Positions 51,553-60,611 are shown, numbered from the stretch's first letter. The stretch is DNA of 64,000 nucleotides from Streptomyces sp. NBC_01016 (GCF_026341035.1 NZ_JAPEOQ010000001.1:434001-498000); one strand, 5' to 3'. A program made the numbers and translations. The notes: a model not told the origin generated them from the letters alone.

Positions 51553-52455
51553 TCAGATCTCCTCGGCGACGTAGCCGCGCAGCCAGGCGCGGAACTCCGG
51601 CCCCAGGTCCTCACGTTCGCACGCGAGGCGGACGATCGCCTTGAGGTAGTCGCCGCGGTCGCCGGTGTCGTAGCGGCGGCCCTTGAAGACGACGCCGTGC
51701 ACGGGGCCGCCGATCTTCTCGTCGGCGGCGAGCTGCTGGAGCGCGTCGGTGAGCTGGATCTCGCCGCCGCGGCCGGGCTCGGTCTTGCGCAGTATGTCGA
51801 AGACGGCGGGGTCGAGTACGTAGCGGCCGATGATGGCGTAGTTGGAGGGGGCGTCGGCCGGATCCGGCTTCTCCACCAGGTCGGTGACCTGTACGACGGC
51901 GCCGTCCGATGTGGCCTGGACCGCGGCACATCCGTAGAGGTGGATCTGGGAGGGCTCCACCTCCATGAGCGCGATGACGCTGCCGCCGTGCTCCTCCTGG
52001 ACCTCCACCATCTTCTGGAGCAGGGGGTCGCGGGGGTCGATCAGGTCGTCGCCGAGCAGCACCGCGAACGGCTCGTCGCCCACGTGGGGGGCGGCGCACA
52101 GGACCGCGTGGCCGAGGCCTCTGGGGTCGCCCTGGCGCACGTAGTGGATCGTGGCGAGGTCGTTGGACTCCTGGACCTTGGCCAAGCGGTCCGCGTCGCC
52201 CTTCTTTTGAAGGGCCGCCTCCAGCTCGTGGTTGCGGTCGAAGTGGTCCTCCAGCGGGCGCTTGTTGCGACCTGTGATCATCAGTACGTCGCCGAGTCCC
52301 GCGGACGCGGCCTCTTCGACCACGTACTGGATCGCCGGCTTGTCGACGACCGGGAGCATCTCCTTGGGAGTCGCCTTCGTGGCGGGCAGGAACCTGGTGC
52401 CGAGGCCCGCGGCGGGGATGACAGCCTTGGTGATCCTGGTGTGCGCGTCAGTCAT
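51553..52455 (-). CDS. galU: UTP--glucose-1-phosphate uridylyltransferase
   Basis: A 300-residue nucleotidyltransferase that makes UDP-glucose. The signature AVIPAAGLGTRFLPATKATP, then PKEMLPVVDKPAIQY, GLGHAVLCA, LLGDDLID and the Lys in LVEKPDP are clear. UDP-glucose is the GalT donor, linking this gene to the gal operon in metabolism. It faces away from the 5-formyl-THF cyclo-ligase gene. Confidence 0.96.
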   Translation of the reverse strand: MTDAHTRITKAVIPAAGLGTRFLPATKATPKEMLPVVDKPAIQYVVEEAASAGLGDVLMITGRNKRPLEDHFDRNHELEAALQKKGDADRLAKVQESNDLATIHYVRQGDPRGLGHAVLCAAPHVGDEPFAVLLGDDLIDPRDPLLQKMVEVQEEHGGSVIALMEVEPSQIHLYGCAAVQATSDGAVVQVTDLVEKPDPADAPSNYAIIGRYVLDPAVFDILRKTEPGRGGEIQLTDALQQLAADEKIGGPVHGVVFKGRRYDTGDRGDYLKAIVRLACEREDLGPEFRAWLRGYVAEEI

Positions 52456-52549
52456 GCGAGTCACCATATCCGGCTGCTATGGGCGGAATCTGTGGGTCCG
52501 CTTTGAAGGCACATATATGCGTCGAATAGGAGAGGTTTGTGACCCGGCT

Positions 52550-53182
52550 ATGAGTCCGCACACCGATGAGCCCGCAGAAGATCCGCGCGGCGTCCACCCT
52601 GACAAGCGTTCATTGCGCAGGGAGTTCCTCCGGGTGAGGAACTCGTTGACGGAGGATGACATACGGGAGACGGAGCGGGCCGTGGCCCGCCGAGCTCTCG
52701 AACTCGACGAGTTGGCGAACGCCCGCACGGTGGCGGCGTATGTCTCCGTGGGCGGCGAGCCGGGGACGGGCGCGCTCCTCGACGCCCTTCGCGCGCGCGG
52801 GACGCGCGTACTGCTGCCTGCCCTGCTGCCCGACAACGACCTGGACTGGGGCGCGTACGACGGGGCGGCTTCGCTCACCACGGTGCGACACCCGGGAAAG
52901 ATGGCCCTGTTGGAGCCCGGCGGCGAGCGGCTCGGCCCCGCCGCCGTCCTGGAGGCGGACGCGGTGCTGCTGCCGGGGCTCGCCGTGGACGCGCGTGGGA
53001 TGCGGCTCGGCCGCGGCGGGGGCTCGTACGACCGGGTGCTCGCTCGCCTGGAGGCAGCCGGTGCACGGCCCGCACTGGTCGTCCTGCTCCACGACAGCGA
53101 GGTCGTCGCGCACCTCCCCCAGGAGGCGCACGACAAGGCCGTGGACGCGGTGGTGACGCCCTCGGGCGTGCGGCGCTTCTGA
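52550..53182 (+). CDS. 5-formyltetrahydrofolate cyclo-ligase
   Basis: A 210-residue enzyme that turns 5-formyl-THF into 5,10-methenyl-THF with ATP. The ATP/folate motif RGGGSYDRVL and the N-terminal KRSLRREFLRVRNSL region are typical. ATG 52550 has AGGAGAGG 13-20 bases upstream, further than normal; an in-frame ATG at 52517 has no site. Followed by a terminator shared with the next, convergent gene. Confidence 0.93.
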   Translation: MSPHTDEPAEDPRGVHPDKRSLRREFLRVRNSLTEDDIRETERAVARRALELDELANARTVAAYVSVGGEPGTGALLDALRARGTRVLLPALLPDNDLDWGAYDGAASLTTVRHPGKMALLEPGGERLGPAAVLEADAVLLPGLAVDARGMRLGRGGGSYDRVLARLEAAGARPALVVLLHDSEVVAHLPQEAHDKAVDAVVTPSGVRRF

Positions 53183-53202
53183 CCACCGCACCGCACATGC
53201 GA

Positions 53203-53234
53203 AAGGGGCCTCACGCGCACGCGTGAGGCCCCTT
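53203..53234. terminator. Bidirectional terminator
   Basis: 15-bp perfect arms (AAGGGGCCTCACGCG) around CA, between two convergent genes that end at 53182 and 53249. The AA/TT flanks suit either direction. Confidence 0.85.
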
Positions 53235-53248
53235 CGGTGTTGATCCGG

Positions 53249-55999
53249 CTACGGCTTCAGGACCAGCGAGTCCTCGGTGCTGTCGCCGACGGCCTTCTCG
53301 GAGAAGTGCCACGGCAGCAGGTCACCCTTGACCCACTTCTCGGTCTGGTCCGTGTAGTGGTCGCTGAAGGTGTGCCCCGAGGCGCCCGTGAGGTTGATCC
53401 ACTTGGACTTGTCGAGGTCCGCCATGTTGACCACCATCCGCATGGACGGCACCCAGTCGACTCCGTAGCCGCCCGCGGCGTTCCAGCCGGTCGCGTTCAC
53501 GGCCGCCTCGCCGCCGCCCAGCTTCCAGGGGCCGCGGTTGAGCACGTACTGCAGCCAGCCGGGGCCCTCGGTGCCGAGGGTCTGGTTCTTCAGCTCCAGC
53601 TTGTGCAGCCGGCCCCAGCTCCAGGTGTCGATGTCCTTGCCGAGCTTGGCCGTGAGGTCCCAGCGGGCGTCCTCCATGGCGCGCTTGAACAGCTGGTCAC
53701 GGTTCTCGGTGGGTTCGTTCGTGCGGCTGCCCGGCGTCTTCCACCAGTCGTTCTTCGGATCCTTGATGATCTTTCGGACGACCTCGAACCAGCGGTCGCC
53801 GCCGTCCGGCTGCGCCGAGTGCGTGTCCCGCTCGCCGCACTCGCGGACCTTGCGGTCCTCGTCGGCGGGGCCCGACTTGTCGACCGGCTCGACGCTCAGG
53901 CACTGGCCCTCGACACGCAGCTCCTTGGGCAGCTTGTTGCCGAAGGCGAGCTTGAGGATGTTGCGCCACACGGAGTTGAAGTACGCCGCGGCGGCCGAGT
54001 CCGGGTTCTGGGTGTAGTCCCAGTTCTCCAGGAGCTGCTGCGCGTCCCTGACGTCCTTGTCCTGGACGTCGATCTTCTGCAGGTAGGGCACGAGCAGCTT
54101 GGCGATCTCGCTGCTGTTGTCCATCTGCATGGTGCGCATGTCGTCGGTGGAGATCTTCCCGCCGTCCTTGATCTTCGACTCGATCAGGTCGGTGATGCGC
54201 TGGCTGCGGGTGCCGTAGCCCCAGTCCTTGGTCAGCGTGTACGGGTAGCTGTCGTCGACCACGGCCTGGTTGGCGGTCACGATGTAGCCGCGCTTCGGGT
54301 TGAACTCGTAGGGCAGCTCGTCCTGCTTGATGTAGCCGGTCCAGCGGTACTTGGAGTCCCAGCCGGGGGACGGCAGCGAGCCGTCGCCCTCGCCGCGGGT
54401 CGGAATCCGGCCCGGCAGCTGGTAGCCGATGTTGCCCTCGGTGTCGGCGTAGGTGAGGTTCTGCGAGGGCACCTGGAAGTCGGCGGAGGCCTTGCGGAAC
54501 TCCGACCAGTTCGACGCCTTGTCGAGCCCGAAGACGGCGTCCATGGTGTTGCCCGGCTGCAGCGCGGTCCAGCGCAGCGCGATGCCGTAGCCGTCGCCGC
54601 GGTCGGGGGCCGCCGCGTCCACGCCGGCCTTCTTGCCGACCTTCACGAGTTCGGAGTTGCGGTCGGACAGCAGCGGCCCGTTGTCGGTCTCCCGCACCGT
54701 GATCGTCTTGGAGTCACCGCCGGCGACCTTGATGGTCTCCTTGCGGGTCTTGAAGGGCACCGTCCTGTCGTCGACCAGGTAGCCGTCGCCGCTGAACTTC
54801 TCCAGGTAGAGGTCGGTGACGTCGACGCCCGAGTTGGTCAGGCCCCAGGAGATGTTCTGGTTGTGGCCGATGACCACGCCCGGCATGCCGGCGAAGGTGT
54901 AACCCGACGTGTCGTACTGGCACTTGCTGGAGACGCTCGTGCAGTGCAGGCTCATCTGGTACCAGACGGACGGCAGTTGTGGCGCGAGGTGCGGGTCGTT
55001 TGCGAGCAGCGGCTTGCCGGTGATGGTGTGGTCGCCCGAGACCACCCAGGAGTTGGAGCCGATGCCGTTGCCGTTGGGGCCGAGGCCCGCCGAGTCGGGG
55101 ATCTCGTCCAGGACCTTGGAGAGGCCGCCGAGCTGGCTCTGGAGGCCGCTGGGGGCCCCTGCGTCGCCCGTCAGGCCGGTGCCCGCCGCCCCGGTCGACT
55201 GTGTGCTCGTGCCGCCCGAGGACGCGTCGTACGACTTCGTGGCGCTGTTGTACCCGCCCTCCTGCACGATCGGCTTGTGCCGCGTGTAGGGGTAGTCGGG
55301 GTACAGGTCGGCGATCTGCTTCGGGCCGAGCCGGCTCGTCATCAGCGAGCGGTCGATCTCTTCCTGCATATTGCCGCGCAGGTCCCAGGCCATTGCCTTG
55401 AGCCAGGCCACCGAGTCCACGGGGGACCACTTCTGCGGCTTGTAGTCGTTCTCGAAGCCGAGCGCGACGTATTCCGCGGAGATGTCCTTGCCGCTCTTGC
55501 CGCCCAGATAGGAGTTGACCCCCTTGGAGTACGCCTGGAGGTACTTCTTGGTCGAGGGCGACAGCTTGGTGTCGTATTCCTTCTGCGCCACCCGGCGCCA
55601 GCCCATGGTGCGCAGGAACTCATCGGTCTTGACCTGGCCCTTGCCGAACATCTCGGAGAGCCGACCGGAGGTCGTATGGCGCCGCACGTCCATCTCGTAG
55701 AAGCGGTCCTGCGCCTGCACGTAGCCCTGCGCCATGAACAGGTCGTGGTCCGTGGACGCGTAGATCTGCGGGATCCCGTAGCTGTCCCGCTTGACCTGCA
55801 CCGGCCCGTCGAGCCCGTCCAGTTGGATGGACCCCGTCGTCTGCGGCATGGACGCGCGGACGCTGTCGACGCTCCAGTAGGCACCGAATCCGAGGCCCGC
55901 GAGGACGGCCAACACGAGGACGATGACGATCAGTCGGGCTCGGCGCCCCTTCTTCTTACCGGGTGGGCTGCCGGCAGAGGCATTCGTAGTGGAGGGCAT
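53249..55999 (-). CDS. Penicillin-acylase-family Ntn hydrolase
   Basis: A 916-residue protein anchored by one N-terminal helix (LIVIVLVLAVLAGLGFGAYW). A self-cleaving N-terminal-nucleophile fold follows. The likely cleavage point is G|S in GNGIGSNSWVV, freeing Ser near residue 315 as nucleophile; an Asn in ANQAVVDD (later part) fits the oxyanion Asn. Family members deacylate beta-lactams or acyl-homoserine lactones, the latter a quorum-quenching role; substrate unknown. An internal Gly/Ser linker (SSGGTSTQSTGAAGTG) marks the spacer between the two chains. Convergent with the cyclo-ligase gene. Confidence 0.92.
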   Translation of the reverse strand: MPSTTNASAGSPPGKKKGRRARLIVIVLVLAVLAGLGFGAYWSVDSVRASMPQTTGSIQLDGLDGPVQVKRDSYGIPQIYASTDHDLFMAQGYVQAQDRFYEMDVRRHTTSGRLSEMFGKGQVKTDEFLRTMGWRRVAQKEYDTKLSPSTKKYLQAYSKGVNSYLGGKSGKDISAEYVALGFENDYKPQKWSPVDSVAWLKAMAWDLRGNMQEEIDRSLMTSRLGPKQIADLYPDYPYTRHKPIVQEGGYNSATKSYDASSGGTSTQSTGAAGTGLTGDAGAPSGLQSQLGGLSKVLDEIPDSAGLGPNGNGIGSNSWVVSGDHTITGKPLLANDPHLAPQLPSVWYQMSLHCTSVSSKCQYDTSGYTFAGMPGVVIGHNQNISWGLTNSGVDVTDLYLEKFSGDGYLVDDRTVPFKTRKETIKVAGGDSKTITVRETDNGPLLSDRNSELVKVGKKAGVDAAAPDRGDGYGIALRWTALQPGNTMDAVFGLDKASNWSEFRKASADFQVPSQNLTYADTEGNIGYQLPGRIPTRGEGDGSLPSPGWDSKYRWTGYIKQDELPYEFNPKRGYIVTANQAVVDDSYPYTLTKDWGYGTRSQRITDLIESKIKDGGKISTDDMRTMQMDNSSEIAKLLVPYLQKIDVQDKDVRDAQQLLENWDYTQNPDSAAAAYFNSVWRNILKLAFGNKLPKELRVEGQCLSVEPVDKSGPADEDRKVRECGERDTHSAQPDGGDRWFEVVRKIIKDPKNDWWKTPGSRTNEPTENRDQLFKRAMEDARWDLTAKLGKDIDTWSWGRLHKLELKNQTLGTEGPGWLQYVLNRGPWKLGGGEAAVNATGWNAAGGYGVDWVPSMRMVVNMADLDKSKWINLTGASGHTFSDHYTDQTEKWVKGDLLPWHFSEKAVGDSTEDSLVLKP

Positions 56000-56200
56000 C
56001 GGCGGGATCCTTGCTGTCCTTCGCTGGCTGCGGGCGAGAGCAACCTTACGAGCAGTGCGGTGCGGCTCCGGACGCGGAGTCGGGAAGCAGGGTTCTACGA
56101 AGAGCGGCGTGACGAAACCGGCATCAAGAAAGCGTTAACGATTAGGTAAGGTAACGAAGTAACTTCCCTGTCGCAGTTTCCCTCCTGGAAGGAACAGCCC

Positions 56201-57703
56201 CTGACTGTCCACCAGCTCAACCAGCTCCTGCTCGTCGGCGCACTCGTGCTGCTCGTGGCGGTCGCCGCCGTGCGCATCTCCTCGCGCAGCGGACTGCCGA
56301 GCCTCCTGCTCTATCTCGGCATCGGCGTCGTCATGGGCCAGGACGGGATCGGTCACGTCGACTTCAGCAACGCCGAACTGACGCAGGTCATCGGCTACGC
56401 GGCGCTCGTCGTGATCCTCGCCGAAGGCGGTCTGGGCACGAAGTGGAAGCAGATCAAACCCGCGCTCCCAGCGGCCGCCGCCCTGTCCCTCGTGGGCGTC
56501 GCGGTGAGCGTGGGAGTGACGGCCGTCGGCGCGCACTACCTGGTGGGCCTCGAATGGCGACAGGCACTCATCATCGGCGCGGTGGTCTCCTCCACGGACG
56601 CGGCGGCGGTCTTCTCCGTTCTACGTAGGGTGCCGCTTCCGGCACGCGTGACCGGCGTCCTGGAGGCGGAGTCCGGCTTCAACGACGCCCCTGTCGTCAT
56701 CCTTGTCGTCGCGTTCTCCGCCGCGGGCCCCATAGAGCACTGGTACGTCCTCATCGGCGAGATCGCCCTGGAGCTCGCGATCGGCGCCGCCATCGGGCTC
56801 GCGGTCGGCTGGCTCGGCTCCTTCGGCCTGCGGCACGTGGCCCTGCCCGCCTCCGGCCTCTACCCGATCGCCGTCATGGCCATCGCCACGTCCGCGTACG
56901 CCGCGGGCGCCATGGCCCACGGCAGTGGATTCCTCGCCGTCTACCTGGCGGCGATGGTGATGGGCAACGCCAAGCTGCCGCACTGGCCGGCCACCCGCGG
57001 CTTCGCCGAAGGGCTCGGCTGGATCGCGCAGATCGGCATGTTCGTCCTGCTCGGCCTGCTGGTCACCCCGCACGAACTGGCCGACGACATCGTGCCCGCG
57101 CTCCTCATCGGCCTGGTCCTCACGATGGTCGCGCGCCCCCTGTCGGTCGTCGTCAGCCTGGTGCCCTTCCGCATACCGTGGGCGGAGAAGGCCCTCATGT
57201 CATGGGCCGGGCTGCGCGGCGCCGTACCCATCATTTTGGCGACGATCCCGATGGTCACGGGCGTCGCCGACAGCCAGCGGATCTTCAACATCGTCTTCGT
57301 CCTGGTCGTCGTCTACACCCTCATCCAGGGCCCCACGCTGCCGTGGCTCGCCGGAAAGCTGCGCCTCGCCGGCTCCTCCGACGCCGCCGACCTCGGCATC
57401 GAATCGGCGCCCCTGGAGCGGCTGCGCGGGCACCTGCTGTCCGTCTCCATCCCGGAGAGCTCGCGGATGCACGGCGTGGAGGTCGGCGAGCTGCGGCTGC
57501 CCAAGGGCGCCGCCGTCACGCTCGTCGTCCGCGACGGCACCTCGTCCGTGCCCGCCCCGACCACCGTGCTGCGCCGGGGCGACGAACTCCTGGTGGTCGC
57601 CACGGACCCGGTGCGGGACGCCGCGGAGGCGCGCCTGCGGGCCGTCGCCCTCGGCGGCAAGCTGGCCGGTTGGTTGGGTACCGCGGGCCCGGAAGCCCGT
57701 TAG
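56201..57703 (+). CDS. Potassium/proton or sodium/proton antiporter (CPA1) with TrkA-C domain
   Basis: About 500 residues with 12-13 helices of the CPA fold. Family marks are LLYLGIGVVMGQDGIG, VSSTDAAAVFSVLRR and LEAESGFNDAPVV (acidic ion-binding residues), then a C-terminal TrkA-C domain (VEVGELRLPKGAAVTLVVRD) that may bind nucleotides or c-di-AMP. The conventional GTG at 56246 would cut off half of the first helix. CTG at 56201 is preceded by GGAAGGA at 7-8 bases and restores a full first helix, so I propose CTG as the start. Confidence 0.87.
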   Translation: MTVHQLNQLLLVGALVLLVAVAAVRISSRSGLPSLLLYLGIGVVMGQDGIGHVDFSNAELTQVIGYAALVVILAEGGLGTKWKQIKPALPAAAALSLVGVAVSVGVTAVGAHYLVGLEWRQALIIGAVVSSTDAAAVFSVLRRVPLPARVTGVLEAESGFNDAPVVILVVAFSAAGPIEHWYVLIGEIALELAIGAAIGLAVGWLGSFGLRHVALPASGLYPIAVMAIATSAYAAGAMAHGSGFLAVYLAAMVMGNAKLPHWPATRGFAEGLGWIAQIGMFVLLGLLVTPHELADDIVPALLIGLVLTMVARPLSVVVSLVPFRIPWAEKALMSWAGLRGAVPIILATIPMVTGVADSQRIFNIVFVLVVVYTLIQGPTLPWLAGKLRLAGSSDAADLGIESAPLERLRGHLLSVSIPESSRMHGVEVGELRLPKGAAVTLVVRDGTSSVPAPTTVLRRGDELLVVATDPVRDAAEARLRAVALGGKLAGWLGTAGPEAR

Positions 57704-57940
57704 CATGGATGCACAGACCATGTACGACCGACTCTGCCTGACGTAGAGCCGGCGCGACCGCAAAGCGGCCGCGGTCCCCTTGCAGCGCTGTGCTTCACAG
57801 CGTTCGATCTGCTTGGCCCAGGGCCTCTCCTGGCGCGGACCGTAGGTATCACTCGGTTCCCGGCGCATGAGGACGGCTCTCGGCGCGCACCCCTCGACCA
57901 GGAGGACAGCGCGCTACCAGGCGGCAGAAAGGCGAGGGCC
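57704..57940. other. Long leader with stem-loops before the MFS gene
   Basis: About 237 bases with no credible gene. Two hairpins are visible: GACCGC/GCGGTC (57756-57776) and CGCTGTG/CACAGCG (57786-57802). They may end the antiporter transcript or lie in the MFS leader. No known riboswitch pattern was recognised. Confidence 0.4.
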
Positions 57941-59233
57941 GTGCCACAGAAGGACACGGTCACCGATCCCGGCACCCAGCGGGCCGAGCGCCCCGGCTAC
58001 GGGCAGCTCCTGCGCACCCGCGGGGCCTGGACGTTCCTGCTTCCCGGCTTCGCGGCGCGCCAGCCGTTCGCGATGCTCACGATCTCCATCGTGCTGCTCG
58101 TGCAGCACACCACCGGCTCCTACGGCACCGCCGGCGCGGTCTCCGCGACGACCGGTGTCGCCATGGCGCTCTTCGCGCCCTACAGCGGCAAGCTGGCCGA
58201 CCGCTTCGGGCAGCGAGCCGTACTGCTGCCCGGCGTGCTCGTGCACTCCGCGGCCGGGCTCACGCTCACCGCGCTCGCCCTGTCCGGGGCGCCCACGTGG
58301 GCGCTGTTCGTGGCCGCCGTACCCACGGGTGCCTCGACCCCGCAGATCGGGCCCATGGTCCGTTCCCGCTGGGGCGTGAAGCTGCAGGGTTCGCCCCTGA
58401 TGCAGACGGCCGCCGCCTTCGAGTCGGTCACCGACGAGTTCACGTTCGTGCTCGGCCCGCTGTTCGCGACGGCCCTGTGCACCGGCATCGACCCCGCCGC
58501 GGGCCTGATCACCGAGGCGGCGCTCACGCTCGTCGGCGGCCTCCTGTTCGCCGCCCAGAAGGGCACCCAGCCCCCCGTGGCCGGCCTGGAGGGGCACGCG
58601 CGCGTGCAGAACGCCTCCGCGCTCCGCGTCCCCGGTGTGCGCGTCCTGATCGTCACGTTCCTCGGCATCGGCTCCGTCTTCGGCGGCATGCAGGTCTCGC
58701 TCGCCGCGTACACCGAGGCGATCGGCGAGCCCGGCCTCAACGGCGTCCTCTACGGGATCTTCGCCGCCGGCAACATGCTCTCGGGCCTCGTCTGCGGCGC
58801 CATCGCGTGGAAGATCTCCCCGCAGCGCCGGCTCCTCGTCGGCTACACGGCCCTCGCCGTCATGGCCTCGGGGCTGTGGGCGGCGCAGTCCGTGGTGCTG
58901 CTCGCCGGGCTCGGCCTGCTGGTCGGCGTGTGCATCGCGCCGTCCCTGATCACGGGCTACACGCTGGTCGACAAGATCGTCCCCGCGGGCTCCCGCACCG
59001 AGGCCTTCACCTGGCTGACCGGGGCGGTCGCGCTCGGTCAGGCGGCCGCCGTGACGGTGTCAGGACAGCTGGAGGACCGCTTCTGGGACGGCGCCGGATT
59101 CCTCGTCCCGATGGGCGGCACGGTGCTCGCCCTGGTGGTCATGTTCCTGCTGCGCTCGCGGCTCGCGCCGCCCTCGACGGGACGGACCGTGGCACGTGGT
59201 GTGGGTCACCGCGAGCCCGTGGCAGTGGACTGA
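57941..59233 (+). CDS. MFS transporter
   Basis: A 430-residue membrane protein with about 12 helices. The loop motif GKLADRFGQRAV between helices 2 and 3 is the MFS motif A. The lower half has the QRRLLVGYTALAV counterpart. Members of this group are drug or metabolite exporters; substrate unknown. GTG 57941 follows AAAGGCGAGG. Confidence 0.9.
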   Translation: MPQKDTVTDPGTQRAERPGYGQLLRTRGAWTFLLPGFAARQPFAMLTISIVLLVQHTTGSYGTAGAVSATTGVAMALFAPYSGKLADRFGQRAVLLPGVLVHSAAGLTLTALALSGAPTWALFVAAVPTGASTPQIGPMVRSRWGVKLQGSPLMQTAAAFESVTDEFTFVLGPLFATALCTGIDPAAGLITEAALTLVGGLLFAAQKGTQPPVAGLEGHARVQNASALRVPGVRVLIVTFLGIGSVFGGMQVSLAAYTEAIGEPGLNGVLYGIFAAGNMLSGLVCGAIAWKISPQRRLLVGYTALAVMASGLWAAQSVVLLAGLGLLVGVCIAPSLITGYTLVDKIVPAGSRTEAFTWLTGAVALGQAAAVTVSGQLEDRFWDGAGFLVPMGGTVLALVVMFLLRSRLAPPSTGRTVARGVGHREPVAVD

Positions 59234-59263
59234 TCCCGCGGAATAGGTCACTATGGATCGTCG

Positions 59264-59290
59264 TTAGCACTCATCGAGTGAGAGTGCCAG
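59264..59290 (+). promoter_or_regulatory. CIRCE-like HrcA operator before the FmdB-type gene
   Basis: TTAGCACTC, nine bases, then GAGTGCCAG: the CIRCE inverted repeat (TTAGCACTC-N9-GAGTGCTAA) with two changes in the right arm. It ends 12 bases before the GTG start, directly ahead of the ribosome site, as in many HrcA-controlled genes. In Streptomyces HrcA controls the groE genes. Confidence 0.75.
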
Positions 59291-59302
59291 GAGGAAGACA
59301 CA

Positions 59303-59665
59303 GTGCCGACTTACCAGTACCAGTGCACCGAGTGCGGCGAGGGCCTCGAGGCGGTGCAGAAGTTCACCGATGACGCCCTGACCGAGTGCCCCAGCTGCAA
59401 CGGCCGCCTCAAGAAGGTGTTCTCGGCCGTCGGCATCGTCTTCAAGGGCTCCGGCTTCTACCGCAATGACAGCCGCGGCTCCTCGTCGAGCAGCAGCCCG
59501 GCGTCGGCCTCGAAGTCGTCGTCCGGATCCGAGTCGTCGTCCGGTTCGGAGTCGAAGTCCTCGGACTCGAAGTCGTCCTCCGACTCGAAGCCGTCGACGT
59601 CCTCTTCGTCTTCGTCTTCGTCTTCGTCGAGCTCGTCGAGTTCTTCGACGTCCTCCGCCGCGTAA
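59303..59665 (+). CDS. FmdB-family zinc ribbon protein with serine-rich tail
   Basis: A 120-residue protein. The N-terminal 42 residues are an FmdB zinc ribbon: C-T-E-C at residues 8-11, C-P-S-C at 30-33, and the GRLKKVFSAVGIVFKGSGFY stretch. Residues 57-120 are almost only Ser with Lys, Glu, Asp and Thr, probably disordered. Function unknown; FmdB-like proteins may regulate gene expression. The CIRCE box suggests heat-shock control. A terminator hairpin follows at 59686. Confidence 0.92.
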   Translation: MPTYQYQCTECGEGLEAVQKFTDDALTECPSCNGRLKKVFSAVGIVFKGSGFYRNDSRGSSSSSSPASASKSSSGSESSSGSESKSSDSKSSSDSKPSTSSSSSSSSSSSSSSSSTSSAA

Positions 59666-59685
59666 CCACGCCGCGAATTCTTACG

Positions 59686-59715
59686 AGACCCTGTCGTCAT
59701 CCGACGACAGGGTCT
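59686..59715 (+). terminator. Terminator after the FmdB-type gene
   Basis: 13-bp perfect arms (AGACCCTGTCGTC) around ATCC, 20 bases past the stop and followed by TTC. Confidence 0.8.
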
Positions 59716-59747
59716 TCGGCGTTCCCGACGTGACTACTGTGCTGACC

Positions 59748-60611
59748 ATGGGGACCAACGCGAGCAACGTGAACGCAAGCGCCGGCGCCGAGATCGGTGT
59801 GATCGGCGGCTCCGGCTTCTACTCGTTCCTGGACGACGTGACGGAGATCAGCGTCGACACCCCCTACGGACCGCCGAGCGACTCGCTCTTCCTCGGTGAG
59901 GTGGCGGGGCGCCGGGTCGCCTTCCTGCCCCGGCACGGCCGCGGCCACCATCTGCCGCCGCACCGCATCAACTACCGCGCCAATATGTGGGCGTTGCGCT
60001 CCGTGGGTGTGCGCCAGGTACTCGGCCCGTGCGCGGTGGGCGGCCTGCGGCCCGAGTACGGGCCGGGGACGCTGCTCGTGCCCGACCAGTTCGTGGACCG
60101 TACGAAGTCGCGGGCGCAGACCTACTTCGACGGGCATCCGCTCCCGGACGGGACCGTGCCGAACGTCGTGCACGTCTCGCCCGCCGACCCCTACTGCCCC
60201 GCGGGGCGCAGGGTCGCGGTGAAGGCGGCGCGCGGCAAGGACTGGGAACCGGTGGACGGCGGGACGCTCGTGGTGGTCGAGGGGCCGCGGTTCTCCACCC
60301 GCGCCGAGTCGCAGTGGCATGCCGCCATGGGCTGGTCGGTGGTCGGGATGACCGGGCATCCCGAGGCGATGCTCGCCCGTGAACTGGAGCTCTGCTACAC
60401 GTCGTTGACCCTCGTCACGGATCTGGACGCGGGCGCGGAGAGCGGCGAGGGCGTCTCGCACGACGAGGTGCTCCAGGTGTTCGCGGCCAACGTGGACCGG
60501 CTGCGGACGGTGCTGTTCGACGCGGTGGCGGGGCTGCCGGCGGACGCGGAGCGGGACTGCCCGTGCGCCGGGGCGCTGGGCGGGATGGATCCGGGTTTCC
60601 GGCTGCCGTGA
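59748..60611 (+). CDS. mtnP: 5'-methylthioadenosine/inosine phosphorylase (MTAP/PNP family)
   Basis: A 287-residue phosphorylase of the MTAP/MTIP group. Phosphate site GVIGGSGFYSF near residue 16, PRHGRGHHLPPHRINYRANMW, VVEGPRFSTRAES and GMTGHPEA are standard. It cleaves methylthioadenosine or related nucleosides in methionine salvage. ATG 59748 is 7 bases after a TACTGT -10 box (59735-59740), suggesting a leaderless mRNA. Stop lies inside a 22-bp tandem repeat. Confidence 0.93.
   Translation: MGTNASNVNASAGAEIGVIGGSGFYSFLDDVTEISVDTPYGPPSDSLFLGEVAGRRVAFLPRHGRGHHLPPHRINYRANMWALRSVGVRQVLGPCAVGGLRPEYGPGTLLVPDQFVDRTKSRAQTYFDGHPLPDGTVPNVVHVSPADPYCPAGRRVAVKAARGKDWEPVDGGTLVVVEGPRFSTRAESQWHAAMGWSVVGMTGHPEAMLARELELCYTSLTLVTDLDAGAESGEGVSHDEVLQVFAANVDRLRTVLFDAVAGLPADAERDCPCAGALGGMDPGFRLP

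Noticed and set aside
53237..56149. A 970-codon plus-strand open frame
   Set aside because: It is the antisense shadow of the penicillin-acylase-family gene, whose motifs are on the minus strand.
56134..56160. Iron-box (DmdR1/IdeR) before the antiporter
   Set aside because: Only the left half resembles the consensus; the right half does not match.
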